Source of the DNA: Pseudomonas entomophila
Lineage (GTDB): Bacteria > Pseudomonadota > Gammaproteobacteria > Pseudomonadales > Pseudomonadaceae
Direction of reading: 5' to 3'
Assembly (NCBI RefSeq): GCF_023277925.1
Contig: NZ_CP063832.1
Span: 2,930,001 to 2,994,000, forward strand
Length of the DNA: 64,000 nt
Below, piece after piece: positions 24,293-36,890 of this stretch. Position 1 is the first letter of the stretch. The number at the start of each line of letters is the position of its first letter. The translations under genes and the position numbers were made by a program. The notes below the pieces were generated by a model. It ran no database searches. It saw only the letters and a list, made by a program, of their open reading frames with translations, and was not told where the DNA came from.

Positions 24293-26866
24293 ATGTCTGA
24301 TCTCTCCGCACACACCCCGATGATGCAGCAGTACTGGAAGCTGAAGCACCAGCACCCGGACCAGCTGATGTTCTACCGCATGGGCGACTTCTACGAGATC
24401 TTCTACGAAGATGCGAAGAAGGCCGCGAAACTGCTGGATATCACCCTGACTGCCCGCGGCCAGTCGGCGGGCCAGTCGATCCCCATGTGCGGGATTCCGT
24501 TCCACTCGCTGGAAGGCTACCTGGCCAAACTGGTCAAGCTCGGCGAGTCGGTGGTGATCTGCGAGCAGATCGGCGACCCGGCCACCAGCAAGGGCCCGGT
24601 GGAGCGCCAGGTGGTGCGCATCATCACTCCAGGTACGATCAGCGACGAGGCCTTGCTCGACGAGCGCCGCGACAACCTGATCGCCGCCCTGCTGGGCGAC
24701 GAGCGCCTGTTCGGCCTGGCGGTGCTGGATATCACCAGCGGCAACTTCACCGTGCAGGAGATCAAGGGCTGGGAAAACCTGCTCGCGGAACTCGAACGCA
24801 TCAACCCGGTGGAGCTGCTGATCCCCGATGACTGGCCGCAAGGGCTGCCTGCGGAGAAGCGCCCTGGCGCCCGCCGCCGCGCGCCCTGGGACTTCGACCG
24901 CGACACGGCGCGCAAGAGCCTGTGCCAGCAGTTCGCCACGCAGGATCTCAAGGGCTTTGGTTGCGACAAGCTCACGCTGGCCATTGGCGCCGCCGGCTGC
25001 CTGCTGGGGTACGCGAAGGAGACCCAACGCACCGCCCTGCCCCACCTGCGCAGCCTGCGCCACGAGCGCATGGACGACACGGTCATCCTCGACGCCGCCA
25101 GCCGCCGCAACCTGGAACTGGACATAAACCTGGCCGGCGGTCGCGACAATACCCTGCAGTCGGTCATCGACCGCTGCCAGACCGCCATGGCCAGCCGTCT
25201 GCTGACCCGCTGGCTGAACCGCCCGCTGCGCGACCTGAAAGTGCTCAAGGCCCGCCAGGACTCGATCCGCTGTCTGCTCGACGGCTACCGCTTCGAAAAG
25301 CTGCAACCGCAGCTCAAGGAGATCGGCGACATCGAGCGCATCCTCGCGCGTATCGGCCTGCGTAACGCGCGCCCACGCGACCTGGCGCGCCTGCGCGATG
25401 CCCTGGGCGCCCTGCCTGAACTGCAGAACGCCATGGCCGAGCTGGAAGCGCCGCATCTGGCGCGCCTGGCCGCCATCACCGGCACCTACCCTGAACTGGC
25501 CGGGCTGCTGGAGCGGGCGATCATCGATAACCCGCCGGCGGTGATCCGCGATGGCGGCGTGCTCAAGACCGGCTACGACAGCGAGCTCGACGAACTGCTG
25601 GCCATGAGCGAGAACGCCGGCCAGTTCCTCATCGACCTGGAGGCTCGCGAGAAAGCCCGCACGGGCCTGGCCAACCTCAAGGTCGGCTACAACCGCGTGC
25701 ATGGCTACTACATCGAGCTGCCGACCAAGCAAGCTGAACAGGCGCCCGGCGACTACATCCGCCGCCAGACACTCAAGGGCGCCGAGCGCTTCATCACCCC
25801 GGAGCTCAAAGCCTTCGAGGACAAGGCACTGTCGGCCAAGAGCCGCGCCTTGGCCCGCGAGAAGATGCTCTACGATGCGCTGCTCGAGACCCTGATCGGC
25901 CACCTGGCACCGCTGCAGGACAGCGCCGCAGCCCTGGCCGAGCTGGACGTGCTGAGCAACCTGGCCGAGCGCGCACTCAACCTCGACCTGAACTGCCCAA
26001 GCTTCGTCGACGAGCCTTGCCTGCGTATCGAGCAAGGCCGCCACCCGGTGGTCGAGCAGGTGCTGACCACACCGTTCGTGGCCAACGACCTGGGCCTGGA
26101 CAACAGCACCCGCATGCTGATCATCACCGGCCCGAACATGGGCGGTAAATCGACCTACATGCGCCAGACCGCACTGATCGTGCTAATGGCCCATATCGGC
26201 AGCTTCGTGCCGGCCGCCCGCTGCGAGCTATCGTTGGTCGACCGCATCTTCACCCGTATCGGCTCCAGCGACGACCTGGCCGGCGGGCGTTCGACCTTCA
26301 TGGTCGAGATGAGCGAGACCGCCAACATCCTGCACAACGCCACCGACCGCAGCCTGGTGCTGATGGACGAAGTCGGCCGCGGCACCAGCACCTTCGACGG
26401 CCTGTCGTTGGCCTGGGCCGCCGCCGAGCGCCTGGCCCAGCTGCGCGCCTATACGCTGTTCGCCACCCACTATTTCGAGCTGACCGTGCTGCCGGAGAGT
26501 GAACCGCTGGTGGCGAACGTGCACCTGAACGCCACCGAACACAACGAGCGCATTGTCTTCCTGCACCATGTGCTGCCTGGGCCGGCCAGCCAAAGCTACG
26601 GCCTGGCCGTCGCTCAGCTGGCCGGCGTACCGGCGGTGGTGATCCAGCGTGCCCGCGAGCACCTCGGCCGGCTGGAGACCACCAGCCTGCCCCATGAAAC
26701 GCCGATTGCCAGCAAGAGCAAAGGCGAGCCTGACGTGCCGCACCAGAGCGACCTGTTCGCCAGCCTGCCACACCCGGCCATCGAGAAGCTGGGCAAGCTG
26801 GACCTGGACGACATGACGCCGCGCCAAGCTATCGAAACGCTATATCAACTAAAAAACCTGTTATAA
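24293..26866 (+). CDS. mutS: DNA mismatch repair ATPase MutS
   Basis: This 857-residue MutS has the mismatch-binding Phe33-x-Glu35 motif in MGDFYEIF, the connector and core domains, and a C-terminal ATPase with the Walker [10 protein letters not shown] near residues 613-621 and a Walker [14 protein letters not shown] around 690-700. It recognises mismatches and recruits MutL. A possible TACTAT -10 box lies at 24240-24245. It is transcribed away from the tailocin, and the intergenic DNA also carries the repressor operator. In many Pseudomonas genomes tailocins occupy the mutS-cinA gap. Confidence 0.99.
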   Translation: MSDLSAHTPMMQQYWKLKHQHPDQLMFYRMGDFYEIFYEDAKKAAKLLDITLTARGQSAGQSIPMCGIPFHSLEGYLAKLVKLGESVVICEQIGDPATSKGPVERQVVRIITPGTISDEALLDERRDNLIAALLGDERLFGLAVLDITSGNFTVQEIKGWENLLAELERINPVELLIPDDWPQGLPAEKRPGARRRAPWDFDRDTARKSLCQQFATQDLKGFGCDKLTLAIGAAGCLLGYAKETQRTALPHLRSLRHERMDDTVILDAASRRNLELDINLAGGRDNTLQSVIDRCQTAMASRLLTRWLNRPLRDLKVLKARQDSIRCLLDGYRFEKLQPQLKEIGDIERILARIGLRNARPRDLARLRDALGALPELQNAMAELEAPHLARLAAITGTYPELAGLLERAIIDNPPAVIRDGGVLKTGYDSELDELLAMSENAGQFLIDLEAREKARTGLANLKVGYNRVHGYYIELPTKQAEQAPGDYIRRQTLKGAERFITPELKAFEDKALSAKSRALAREKMLYDALLETLIGHLAPLQDSAAALAELDVLSNLAERALNLDLNCPSFVDEPCLRIEQGRHPVVEQVLTTPFVANDLGLDNSTRMLIITGPNMGGKSTYMRQTALIVLMAHIGSFVPAARCELSLVDRIFTRIGSSDDLAGGRSTFMVEMSETANILHNATDRSLVLMDEVGRGTSTFDGLSLAWAAAERLAQLRAYTLFATHYFELTVLPESEPLVANVHLNATEHNERIVFLHHVLPGPASQSYGLAVAQLAGVPAVVIQRAREHLGRLETTSLPHETPIASKSKGEPDVPHQSDLFASLPHPAIEKLGKLDLDDMTPRQAIETLYQLKNLL

Positions 26867-27005
26867 CGGCCAACCGCGCAAGCTGGTAGAATCCGGCGCG
26901 GTTTGCGAGCGCTGCAGGTTATTAGCCTGGCCTGCAGCCACAACCGTGAACCGCGCTGCCCTGGAAGGAAGGGCAAGCTGCCGTCGCCTGAGGAGAGAAC
27001 TAGAA

Positions 27006-27329
27006 ATGACCTTCGTCGTCACCGACAACTGCATCAAATGCAAGTACACCGACTGCGTGGAAGTCTGTCCGGTGGACTGCTTCTACGAAGGCCCGAACTT
27101 CCTGGTCATTCACCCGGACGAGTGCATCGACTGCGCGCTGTGCGAGCCTGAATGCCCGGCCCAGGCGATTTTCTCGGAAGACGAAGTGCCTGCCGGCATG
27201 GAGAACTTCATTGAGCTGAACGCCGAGCTGGCAGAGATCTGGCCGAACATCACCGAGAAGAAAGACGCCCTGCCGGACGCCGAAGAGTGGGATGGCAAGA
27301 CTGGCAAGATTGCCGACCTGGAACGCTGA
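27006..27329 (+). CDS. fdxA: Seven-iron ferredoxin FdxA
   Basis: This 107-residue protein has two iron-sulphur cysteine sets: [17 protein letters not shown] near residues 9-25, and [12 protein letters not shown] near residues 40-51. The first has the 3Fe-4S type spacing, the second a 4Fe-4S set. It is an electron carrier. The ATG at 27006 is preceded by GGAGAGAAC. A TAGAAT -10 box lies at 26887-26892 within CTGGTAGAATCCGGC, an element also found before map. It lies downstream of mutS and next to rsmZ, as in other pseudomonads. Confidence 0.98.
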   Translation: MTFVVTDNCIKCKYTDCVEVCPVDCFYEGPNFLVIHPDECIDCALCEPECPAQAIFSEDEVPAGMENFIELNAELAEIWPNITEKKDALPDAEEWDGKTGKIADLER

Positions 27330-27343
27330 TAGCGTCCCGATGC

Positions 27344-27370
27344 GAAAAAGGCCCGAAACGGGCCTTTTTT
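27344..27370 (+). terminator. fdxA terminator
   Basis: The sequence AAAAAGGCCCG, a short loop, and CGGGCCTTTTTT make a strong stem with T and A runs on both sides. It follows the fdxA stop and can act in both directions, so it may also back up the rsmZ terminator. Confidence 0.9.
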
Positions 27371-27384
27371 CATTTTCAGCGGGC

Positions 27385-27518
27385 AAAAAAAAGGGGCGGT
27401 TTGACCCGCCCACATTTTTTCCGTAGTCCCTGTTTGTCCCGATCATCATCCTGATGAATCGCATCCCGCGATGTCCTTGGCCTCCATCCTTGAAAGCCTG
27501 TGCCAGTCCGTAGGCACA
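27385..27518 (-). ncRNA. rsmZ: RsmZ regulatory small RNA
   Basis: About 134 nt on the minus strand between fdxA and rpoS, the known rsmZ locus. The predicted transcript starts with a hairpin, TGTGCC-TACGGACT-GGCACA, with GGA in the loop, and has nine GGA motifs in total, including AAGGA, TGGAGG, GGGA and CAGGA types. It ends in a GGGCGGGT/ACCGCCC stem with eight T residues. Rsm RNAs sequester RsmA/CsrA-type translational repressors. A TAGTAT -10 box lies at 27525-27530, seven bases upstream. The 472-base gap 27330-27801 is otherwise AT-rich regulatory DNA. Confidence 0.93.
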
Positions 27519-27690
27519 GTTCGAATACTAGCGATTCCAGCGCGCCGGACAAGCAGCAAATCTCTCAAGACGTTTCCATCGACACATCTTTCAAAGAAAA
27601 TAAAAACCTTATATTTCAACAAGTTAGAAAAAATAAATCATTGAAAACGACTTTGATTTACTGATCCTTACAGCGATCACTTACAAAGCA

Positions 27691-27708
27691 TGTAAGCGAA
27701 TACTTACA
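27691..27708 (-). promoter_or_regulatory. GacA upstream activating sequence for rsmZ
   Basis: TGTAAG-CGAATA-CTTACA is a perfect 18-bp dyad, the published GacA binding motif. It lies about 175 bases upstream of the inferred rsmZ start. Between them (about 27580-27680) is an A+T-rich tract, the kind of site bound by MvaT-type silencers at rsm promoters. Confidence 0.88.
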
Positions 27709-27755
27709 CGCAAAGTAACAGCGCTAGCCAAGGAAACATTTCAATCGCATCAACG

Positions 27756-27780
27756 AAAACGCCCCGAGGTCATCGGGGCG
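27756..27780 (-). terminator. rpoS terminator
   Basis: On the minus strand CGCCCCGA and TCGGGGCG pair around a short loop, followed by TTTT. It lies just past the rpoS stop codon at 27802. Confidence 0.88.
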
Positions 27781-27801
27781 TTCTGCTTGCCGCGTCAACC
27801 G

Positions 27802-28809
27802 CTATTGGAACAGCGACTCACTCGACAGGCCGTTCTTCTCGAGGATCTCGCGCAAGCGCTTGAGCCCCTCGACCTGGATCTGCCGCACCCGCTCACGGGT
27901 CAGGCCGATTTCCAGCCCCACATCTTCCAAAGTGCTGCTTTCATGACCACGCAACCCGAAGCGTCGCACCACGACTTCACGCTGCTTGTCGGTCAACTCA
28001 CCCAGCCACTGATCAATGCTTTGTGAAAGATCGTCGTCCTGCAGCAGTTCGCAAGGGTCGGTGGGGCGGTCATCGGTGAGCGTGTCCAGCAGCGTCTTGT
28101 CGGAGTCTGGCCCAAGCGAGACATCTACCGAAGACACCCGCTCGTTGAGCCCGAGCATGCGCTTGACCTCGGCAACCGGCTTCTCCAGCAGGCTGGCGAT
28201 TTCTTCAGGGGACGGCTCGTGATCGAGCTTCTGCGTCAGCTCGCGAGCAGCGCGTAGATAGACGTTGAGTTCCTTGACCACATGGATGGGCAGGCGGATC
28301 GTGCGGGTCTGGTTCATGATCGCCCGCTCGATGGTCTGGCGGATCCACCAAGTGGCGTAGGTCGAGAAACGGAAGCCACGCTCGGGGTCGAACTTCTCCA
28401 CCGCACGGATCAGGCCCAGATTGCCCTCCTCGATCAGGTCGAGCAGCGACAGGCCACGATTGACGTAGCGGCGAGCGATCTTGACCACCAGGCGCAGGTT
28501 GCTCTCGATCATGCGCTTGCGACCCGCGGGGTCGCCTTTTTGCGACAGGCGCGCGAAATGCACCTCTTCCTCCGGCGAAAGCAGAGGCGAGAAGCCAATT
28601 TCGTTGAGGTACAGCTGGGTCGCATCGAGCGCCCGACTGTAATCGATGTACTTGTGCTGCTTGAGCGTTGCGCCTTGTTTCGACTTGGTCCGAACCGACG
28701 GTACAGCAGGTTCGTCTGACACCACATCCGTTTCCAAAACGATGCCTGTCTCCATCAGAAGCAGATCATCGTCGATGTCAAACTCCGGCACTTCTTTACT
28801 GAGAGCCAT
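27802..28809 (-). CDS. rpoS: Stationary-phase sigma factor RpoS
   Basis: This 335-residue protein is a sigma-70 family member. Core features are the [20 protein letters not shown] start of region 2, [16 protein letters not shown] in region 2.4, and a C-terminal helix-turn-helix near [18 protein letters not shown] in region 4. It directs stationary-phase and stress transcription. It lies downstream of nlpD, and in relatives its main promoter lies inside nlpD. rsmZ lies just beyond its terminator, pairing the sigma factor with a Gac/Rsm RNA. Confidence 0.99.
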   Translation of the reverse strand: MALSKEVPEFDIDDDLLLMETGIVLETDVVSDEPAVPSVRTKSKQGATLKQHKYIDYSRALDATQLYLNEIGFSPLLSPEEEVHFARLSQKGDPAGRKRMIESNLRLVVKIARRYVNRGLSLLDLIEEGNLGLIRAVEKFDPERGFRFSTYATWWIRQTIERAIMNQTRTIRLPIHVVKELNVYLRAARELTQKLDHEPSPEEIASLLEKPVAEVKRMLGLNERVSSVDVSLGPDSDKTLLDTLTDDRPTDPCELLQDDDLSQSIDQWLGELTDKQREVVVRRFGLRGHESSTLEDVGLEIGLTRERVRQIQVEGLKRLREILEKNGLSSESLFQ

Positions 28810-28914
28810 TGTTATAGTCCTTTGCTGAGTTCGAACTCAGACTCGAGCGTCACCTTTCCTTGGTAGCGCTGGAGCCTGTCCCCTCTACATCCAAGGAACA
28901 GGCCGGGACAATGA

Positions 28915-29769
28915 TCAACGGCGTGGCAGGAACTGGAGAGGATCGACGGGTTTGCCCTGGCGGCGAATCTCGAAATGCAGCTTCACCCGATCAGTGCCCG
29001 TGGATCCCATTTCTGCGATCGTCTGCCCTGCCTTGACCTGCTGCCCCTCCCGAACCAAAAGCCTGCGGTTGTGACCGTAGGCACTGACGTAGGTATCACT
29101 GTGCTTGATGATGACCAGTTCGCCGTAGCCCCTCAAGCCACTGCCGGCGTAAACCACCGCACCATCAGACGCAGCAAAAACAGGCTGTCCCAAATCACCG
29201 GCGATATCAATGCCTTTATTCAAACTACCGTTTGAAGCGAATTTTCCAATCAGCACGCCGTTGGCCGGCCACGTCCAACCGCCCACGGCACGCTCTGCGG
29301 CGGGCACCTGAGCAACCGTTTGCGAGGCGGTTGATGGCGGCGTGGTCGTGGATTTTTCATTATTGGCGGGCGGCGCGGTGGTGGTGACCGGGCGGCGAAT
29401 GACCGTGGTCCTGCTTGACGACGATGGGCTGGTCACCACGGTGGTGGAGCCCCCCGAGGCGCTGCTGAAGCGGATCGGCTGACCGGGGCGGATGGTGTAC
29501 GGGGCGGGGATATTGTTGCGCGCCGCGAGCTCCTTGTAGTCCCAGCCATAACGGAAGGCAATGGAGAACAGGGTGTCACCCGGCTTGACGATGTATTGCC
29601 CCGAGGTCACGGCCGCACGCTTGGGTGGTGCATTGTTGCGGTCGACCACGCGCGCGCCGCTCGATCCGGTGCTGGAGCAGCCAGCCAACAGGGTCCCCAT
29701 GGCCAACGCAATCACCAGAAGCTTCAAACCCGATCGATCCTTGCGCTGCCGAATGACTGTGTGACCCAC
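28915..29769 (-). CDS. nlpD: Lipoprotein NlpD, degenerate LytM (amidase activator)
   Basis: This 284-residue protein has a signal sequence with an LLAGC lipobox, a LysM domain near QYIVKPGDTLFSIAF, a Ser/Thr/Pro-rich linker, and a C-terminal LytM/M23 domain. The catalytic His of the usual H-x-G-x-D is Asn in LNKGIDI, and the HLH motif is KLH, so it is probably a non-catalytic activator of cell-separation amidases, as E. coli NlpD is. The GTG at 29769 was chosen because GGGGAG lies just upstream; an ATG at 29784 has no ribosome site. A longer in-frame extension upstream is not favoured. Confidence 0.93.
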   Translation of the reverse strand: MGHTVIRQRKDRSGLKLLVIALAMGTLLAGCSSTGSSGARVVDRNNAPPKRAAVTSGQYIVKPGDTLFSIAFRYGWDYKELAARNNIPAPYTIRPGQPIRFSSASGGSTTVVTSPSSSSRTTVIRRPVTTTAPPANNEKSTTTPPSTASQTVAQVPAAERAVGGWTWPANGVLIGKFASNGSLNKGIDIAGDLGQPVFAASDGAVVYAGSGLRGYGELVIIKHSDTYVSAYGHNRRLLVREGQQVKAGQTIAEMGSTGTDRVKLHFEIRRQGKPVDPLQFLPRR

Positions 29770-29948
29770 CCGCGCTCCCCTCATGGTGCCGTTTAACGAA
29801 AAAATGAAATGCAATATTGTTGCAATTATAACCGAGCCGCCATGCTTGGGGGCCCCGGTTTGAACACGACACCCGACTGACGCCACGCGAGATAGACCGG
29901 AGCCAGGCGCAGGAATTCGCTGGCGGCGTAAATATTCCCGCGGCGCGC

Positions 29949-31362
<1,414 letters not shown>

Positions 31363-31375
<13 letters not shown>

Positions 31376-32421
31376 GAGCTGTCCGTCTGCCCTGCCGGCA
31401 CCAGATCGACGAGTTCGCGCACCACCACGGTGGCGAAGCATCCGGCCGGAAGGACGAATTCCAGTTGCAGGATATCAGGCTCGGGATAATGCCACGTCAG
31501 CCGCCCAATAGGGAGCCGTAGGATACGCCGTTCGTGATCCATGCCCGCTCGCGCCAGCCATTGGCACAGTTGTGGGTGCCGGGCGCCGACTTCGGACTCG
31601 AGCGCCTGCGGCGTGCCGCCACCAGGCGACGCCCCTTCGCCCCACAGCGGGCCGGTGGGGTGCAGGTCGAGGATCGCCAGGCGCGGATCGCTGCACTCGG
31701 CCTCCCCCGCCGCGAAGAAGCTGCGGCTGTCGGTAAAGGCCAGCAGGTCGCCGACCTGGGCACGCTGCCAGGTGCCATCGGCGACACGCGCTGCCAGCAC
31801 CTGGTTGAACAGGTAGCTGCGCGCAGCGGATAGCAACCGCGAGCGGACATTGCGTTGCTCCGGCAGCGCCTGGCGCGCCGCCCAATCCTGGGCATCGTGG
31901 ACATTGCCGCCACCGTGGCCGAAGCGCTGGGTGCCGAAGTAGTTGGGCACACCGTACTGCTTGAGCTGTTCAAGACGGGCGTCGAGCGCCGGGTGGTCGG
32001 CTTGCAAGCCGGTCAGGCGCAGGGTGAAGCCGTTGGCCGAGTGCGCGCCGCGTTGCAGCTTGCGCTGGTGGCGCACCTGCTTGAGCACGCGCAAGGTTTC
32101 GTCCTCGGCGCGGGACAAGTCCGGGTCGGCCTTGCCAGGCAGATGCAGGCTGAACCACTGCCGGGTCAGGGCCTGGCGATCCTTCAGGCCGGCATAGCTG
32201 ATCGAGCGCACCGGCACACCGGCGGCTCGGGCCAGGCGGCGGGCGGCTTCCTCGGTGTTGAGGTCGCGCTTCTCGACCCACAACCACAGGTGCTCGCCCT
32301 GGCCGGACAGCGGAATGTCGAGGACTTCATCGACCTGAAAATCTTCGGCGACCGCCTTGAGCACGGCGGTGCCCAACGCCTCGCCCGAGGCGCGCGGCCC
32401 CAGCAGTTCCAGTTCAGTCAT
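31363..32421 (-). CDS. truD: tRNA pseudouridine(13) synthase TruD
   Basis: This 352-residue protein has the TruD signatures: [23 protein letters not shown] region, [18 protein letters not shown] with the catalytic Asp, and [12 protein letters not shown]. It makes pseudouridine 13 in tRNA-Glu. The start overlaps the ispF stop by four bases. Confidence 0.98.
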
Positions 32422-32891
32422 GCTGGCAGCAACAGGGCGACTGCATGCACGGCGATGCCCTCCTCGCGACCGGTGAAGCCCAGCTTCTCTTCGGTGGTGG
32501 CCTTGACGTTGACCTGATCGAGTTCGACCTGCAGGTCGGCGGCGATCTGCTGGCGCATGGTTTCGATATGCGGGGCCATTTTCGGCGCCTGGGCGACGAT
32601 GGTGGCGTCGACATTACCAACCTTCCAGCCCTTGTCGCGGACGATGCCGACCACATGACGCAACAGCGCACGGCTGTCGGCGCCTTTGAACTGCGGGTCG
32701 GTGTCGGGGAAATGCTTGCCAATGTCGCCCAGCGCTGCGGCACCGAGCAGGGCGTCGCTCAGGGCGTGCAGCAGCACGTCGCCGTCGGAATGGGCCAGCA
32801 GGCCGTATTTGTGGGGGATACGCACCCCACCCAGGGTAATGAAATCACCGTCGCAGAAACGGTGGACATCGTAGCCGTGGCCAATACGCAT
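32418..32891 (-). CDS. ispF: 2-C-methyl-D-erythritol 2,4-cyclodiphosphate synthase IspF
   Basis: This 157-residue MEP-pathway enzyme has the metal-binding GYDVHRF motif at residues 6-12, [11 protein letters not shown] near 34-44, and the [14 protein letters not shown] close. The ATG at 32891 gives the exact family length. It lies only two bases after the T run of a hairpin (32894-32920), so initiation or read-through may be controlled there, and no strong Shine-Dalgarno is visible. It forms the head of the truD-surE-pcm run. Confidence 0.98.
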   Translation of the reverse strand: MRIGHGYDVHRFCDGDFITLGGVRIPHKYGLLAHSDGDVLLHALSDALLGAAALGDIGKHFPDTDPQFKGADSRALLRHVVGIVRDKGWKVGNVDATIVAQAPKMAPHIETMRQQIAADLQVELDQVNVKATTEEKLGFTGREEGIAVHAVALLLPA

Positions 32892-32893
32892 AG

Positions 32894-32920
32894 AAAAACG
32901 CCCTGATTGAGTCAGGGCGT
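32894..32920 (-). terminator. Terminator hairpin abutting the ispF start
   Basis: On the minus strand ACGCCCTGA and TCAGGGCGT form a nine-base-pair stem with a five-base loop, followed by TTTTT, two bases before the ispF ATG. It would end transcripts from fghA, yet ispF begins right after it. Confidence 0.8.
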
Positions 32921-32980
32921 GATTCTACCTGCTTTGCAGGGGCTTGGGCGGATGTGTTTGGGGCTGTCGATGACGACTGA

Positions 32981-33074
32981 ACCCCGTAGGAGCCGGCCTT
33001 GCCGGCGAACACCGGCAGAGCCGGTGCCAGCCACCGCGTCGCCGACTTCGCCAGCAAGGCTGGCTCCTATGGGG
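32981..33074. repeat. REP-type palindromic element
   Basis: Inverted copies of a GTAGGAGCCGGCCTTGCCGGCGAA-like sequence and its reverse (TTCGCCAGCAAGGCTGGCTCCTA) flank a GC-rich centre. This is the Pseudomonas REP pattern between fghA and ispF. It may stabilise RNA or act as a gyrase/integration site. Confidence 0.8.
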
Positions 33075-33097
33075 CCCTGGCACGCCTCTGCGTTGGG

Positions 33098-33946
33098 CTA
33101 CACCCTGCCCAACGCCACCGCATGATGACGCAGGTGCTCATCGATGAAGCTGGCGATGAAGTAGTAGCTGTGGTCGTAGCCCGGCTGCAGGCGCAGGGTC
33201 AGCCGATGCCCACCCTTGCGCGCCGCCTGTTCCAGCGCCTGTGGTTTGAGCTGTTTTTCCAGGAAGTCGTCACGATCCCCCTGATCCACCAACAGCGGAG
33301 GACATTCACCGGCCTCGGCCAGCAGCACACTGGCATCCCACTCGCGCCAGCGCGAGCGGTCTTCACCCAGGTAACGAGAAAACGCCTTCTCGCCCCACGG
33401 GCAATCCATTGGGTTGCTGATCGGCGAGAACGCCGACACCGAACGATAACGCCCCGGATTGCGCAAGGCGCAAACCAGCGCGCCATGCCCGCCCATGGAG
33501 TGACCGCTGATGCTGCGCCGGTCGGACGCTGGAAAGTGCGCCTCGATCAGCGCCGGCAACTCATGCACCAGATAGTCGTGCATGCGGTAGTGCTGCGCCC
33601 AGGGCTGCTGGGTAGCGTTGAGGTAGAACCCGGCACCCAGGCCGAAATCCCAGGCGCCGTCCGGATCACCCGGCACCTGCTCGCCACGCGGGCTGGTGTC
33701 CGGGGCGACGATGATCAGCCCAAGCTCCGCGGCCAGGCGCTGGGCGCCGGCCTTCTGCATGAAGTTCTCGTCGGTGCAGGTCAGGCCGCTGAGCCAGTAC
33801 AGCACCGGCAACTGCTCGCCCTGCTCCGCCTGGGGCGGCAGGTAGACGGCGAACACCATGTCGCAGCCCAGCACCTTGGAGGTGTGCCGGTAACGCTTGT
33901 GCCAGCCGCCGAAGCTTTTCTGGCAAGAGATGTTTTCCAGCGTCAT
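33098..33946 (-). CDS. fghA: S-formylglutathione hydrolase
   Basis: This 282-residue esterase-D family enzyme has the nucleophile motif GHSMGG near residues 147-152, the catalytic Asp in DQGDRDDFL, and the His in GYDHSYYF. It hydrolyses S-formylglutathione to formate and glutathione, the last step of formaldehyde detoxification. It lies ten bases downstream of adhC in the same direction, so the two are co-transcribed. Confidence 0.97.
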   Translation of the reverse strand: MTLENISCQKSFGGWHKRYRHTSKVLGCDMVFAVYLPPQAEQGEQLPVLYWLSGLTCTDENFMQKAGAQRLAAELGLIIVAPDTSPRGEQVPGDPDGAWDFGLGAGFYLNATQQPWAQHYRMHDYLVHELPALIEAHFPASDRRSISGHSMGGHGALVCALRNPGRYRSVSAFSPISNPMDCPWGEKAFSRYLGEDRSRWREWDASVLLAEAGECPPLLVDQGDRDDFLEKQLKPQALEQAARKGGHRLTLRLQPGYDHSYYFIASFIDEHLRHHAVALGRV

Positions 33947-33956
33947 GGCAAGGGCC

Positions 33957-35114
<1,158 letters not shown>

Positions 35115-35177
35115 TCACCTTGATTTGATGAATAATCCGGCCACTCACAAAACATTATTGCCATATAGGGATAATCA

Positions 35178-36092
35178 ATGAGCAGCCGCTGGGAAGGCAT
35201 CGACGAATTCGTCGCCGTGGCCGAGTCGGGCCAGTTCACTGCGGCCGCCGAGCGCCTGGGCGTCTCCTCGTCGCATATCAGCCGGCAGATCGCACGCCTG
35301 GAAGAGCGACTGCAGACCCGCCTGTTGTACCGCAGCACACGGCGGGTAACCCTGAGCGAGGCTGGGCAGACCTTCCTGCAGCATTGCCAGCGCCTGCAGG
35401 ATGGCCGTGAGGAAGCGCTGCGCGCCATGGGCGACCTGGCCAGTGAACCCAAGGGGCTGCTGCGCATGACTTGCGCCGTGGCCTATGGCGAGCGCTTCAT
35501 CGTGCCGCTGGTGACGCGCTTCATGGCGCTGTACCCCCAGTTGCGGGTCGAGGTGGAGCTGAGCAACCGCACCCTGGACCTGCTCCACGAAGGCATGGAC
35601 CTGGCCATCCGCCTGGGTCGCCTGCAGGATTCTCGGCTGGTGGCGACGCGCCTGGCGCCGCGGCGCATGTACCTGTGTGCTTCGCCGGCTTATCTGGAGC
35701 GCTACGGGCGGCCCCACAGCCTGTCGGAGCTGGCACGGCACAACTGCCTGATCGGCAGCTCCGACCTGTGGGCGCTGCAGCAGGATGGTCGCGAGATCAG
35801 CCAGCGGGTACAGGGCAACTGGCGTTGCAACAGTGGCCAGGCGGTGCTGGATGCGGCGTTGCAGGGGATGGGGTTGTGCCAGTTGCCGGACTATTACGTG
35901 CTCGAGCATCTGAACACGGGCGCGTTGGTGTCATTGCTGGCGGGGCACCAGCCCCCGAACACGGCGGTATGGGCGTTGTATCCGCAGCAGCGGCACCTGT
36001 CGCCGAAGGTGCGCAGGCTGGTGGATCACTTGAAGGTAGGGTTGGCGCAATTACCTGAATATCGCACCACGCCCCCTGTAGGAGCGGCTTAA
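35178..36092 (+). CDS. LysR-type regulator of the formaldehyde detoxification genes
   Basis: This 304-residue protein has the LysR N-terminal helix-turn-helix (FTAAAERLGVSSSHISRQI, near residues 18-40) and a periplasmic-binding-like effector domain (LIGSSDLWAL, then GMGLCQLPDYYVLEHL). It is read divergently from adhC, so it probably controls adhC-fghA, like the P. aeruginosa regulator at the same place (GfnR). The inducer is not visible. The gap holds AT-rich sequence with TGATTTGATGAAT-like partial dyads but no clean T-N11-A site I would claim. Confidence 0.93.
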   Translation: MSSRWEGIDEFVAVAESGQFTAAAERLGVSSSHISRQIARLEERLQTRLLYRSTRRVTLSEAGQTFLQHCQRLQDGREEALRAMGDLASEPKGLLRMTCAVAYGERFIVPLVTRFMALYPQLRVEVELSNRTLDLLHEGMDLAIRLGRLQDSRLVATRLAPRRMYLCASPAYLERYGRPHSLSELARHNCLIGSSDLWALQQDGREISQRVQGNWRCNSGQAVLDAALQGMGLCQLPDYYVLEHLNTGALVSLLAGHQPPNTAVWALYPQQRHLSPKVRRLVDHLKVGLAQLPEYRTTPPVGAA

Positions 36093-36163
36093 GCCGCGAT
36101 CACCCGCGAGGTGGGTGCCAGGCACCGTGTTGCCTGCATCGCGGCTTAAGCCGCTCCTACAGG
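36075..36163. repeat. Inverted REP pair between LysR gene and ispD
   Basis: A 26-base sequence starting CCTGTAGGAGCGGCTTAAGC (36075-36100) is repeated in exact inverse (36138-36163) around 37 bases. The left copy overlaps the end of the LysR coding region. This is a BIME-like pair and could form a long hairpin that ends both transcripts. Confidence 0.88.
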
Positions 36164-36182
36164 TACGGTGCCAGATTGCCGC

Positions 36183-36890
36183 TCAACGGCGCCCGGCCCA
36201 ACGCTGGCGCAACCACTCCAGGTCTTCTGGCCGGGTCACCTTGATGTTGTCGCTACGCCCTTCGACCAGGCGCGGCGCATGGCCGGCCCATTCGATGGCG
36301 GAAGATTCGTCGGTGACCGCCACATCGGAGACCAGGCATTCGGCCAAGGCCCGGTGCAGCATACCGAGGCGGAACATCTGTGGCGTGTAGGCCTGCCAGA
36401 CAGTGCTGCGGTCCACTGTCGCGCTGACCCGGCCATCGGCGCCGGCACGCTTGAGCGTGTCCCGCGCGGGCACCGCCAGTAATCCGCCTACAGGATCATC
36501 AGCAAGCTCGGATAGCAACTTGTCCAGATCGCTACGTGCCAGATTGGGGCGCGCCGCATCGTGCACCAGCACCCAGTCATCATCCGACGCCCCCTGGGCG
36601 TGCAGCAGCAACAGGGCATTGAGCACCGAGTCGGCCCGCTCGCGACCACCCGGCGCACGTTGGATACGCGGATCGCTGGCACAGCGCAGGCCGGGCCAGT
36701 ACGGATCATCTTCGGCAATGCTGACCACCACGCCCTTGAGCGCGGGATGGTCGAGGAAACAGTCGAGGCTATGCTCGAGAATCGTCTGCCCGCCCAGTTG
36801 CAGATACTGCTTGGGGCGGTCGGCAGCCATGCGGGCACCAACGCCTGCGGCGGGAATCACGGCCCAGAAGGCCGGCAGTACGGTGGTCAT
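36183..36890 (-). CDS. ispD: 2-C-methyl-D-erythritol 4-phosphate cytidylyltransferase IspD
   Basis: This 235-residue MEP-pathway enzyme has the nucleotide-binding VIPAAGVGARMAADRPKQYL motif near residues 11-30, a VLVHDAARPN motif, and a TDESSAIEW close. It makes CDP-methylerythritol. It overlaps ftsB by four bases, the usual ftsB-ispD pair. ispF, which acts two steps later, lies about 3 kb away. Confidence 0.97.
   Translation of the reverse strand: MTTVLPAFWAVIPAAGVGARMAADRPKQYLQLGGQTILEHSLDCFLDHPALKGVVVSIAEDDPYWPGLRCASDPRIQRAPGGRERADSVLNALLLLHAQGASDDDWVLVHDAARPNLARSDLDKLLSELADDPVGGLLAVPARDTLKRAGADGRVSATVDRSTVWQAYTPQMFRLGMLHRALAECLVSDVAVTDESSAIEWAGHAPRLVEGRSDNIKVTRPEDLEWLRQRWAGRR

Noticed and set aside
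24245..26044. 599-residue minus-strand frame over mutS
   Set aside because: Antisense shadow; also overlaps the mutS promoter region without a plausible start.
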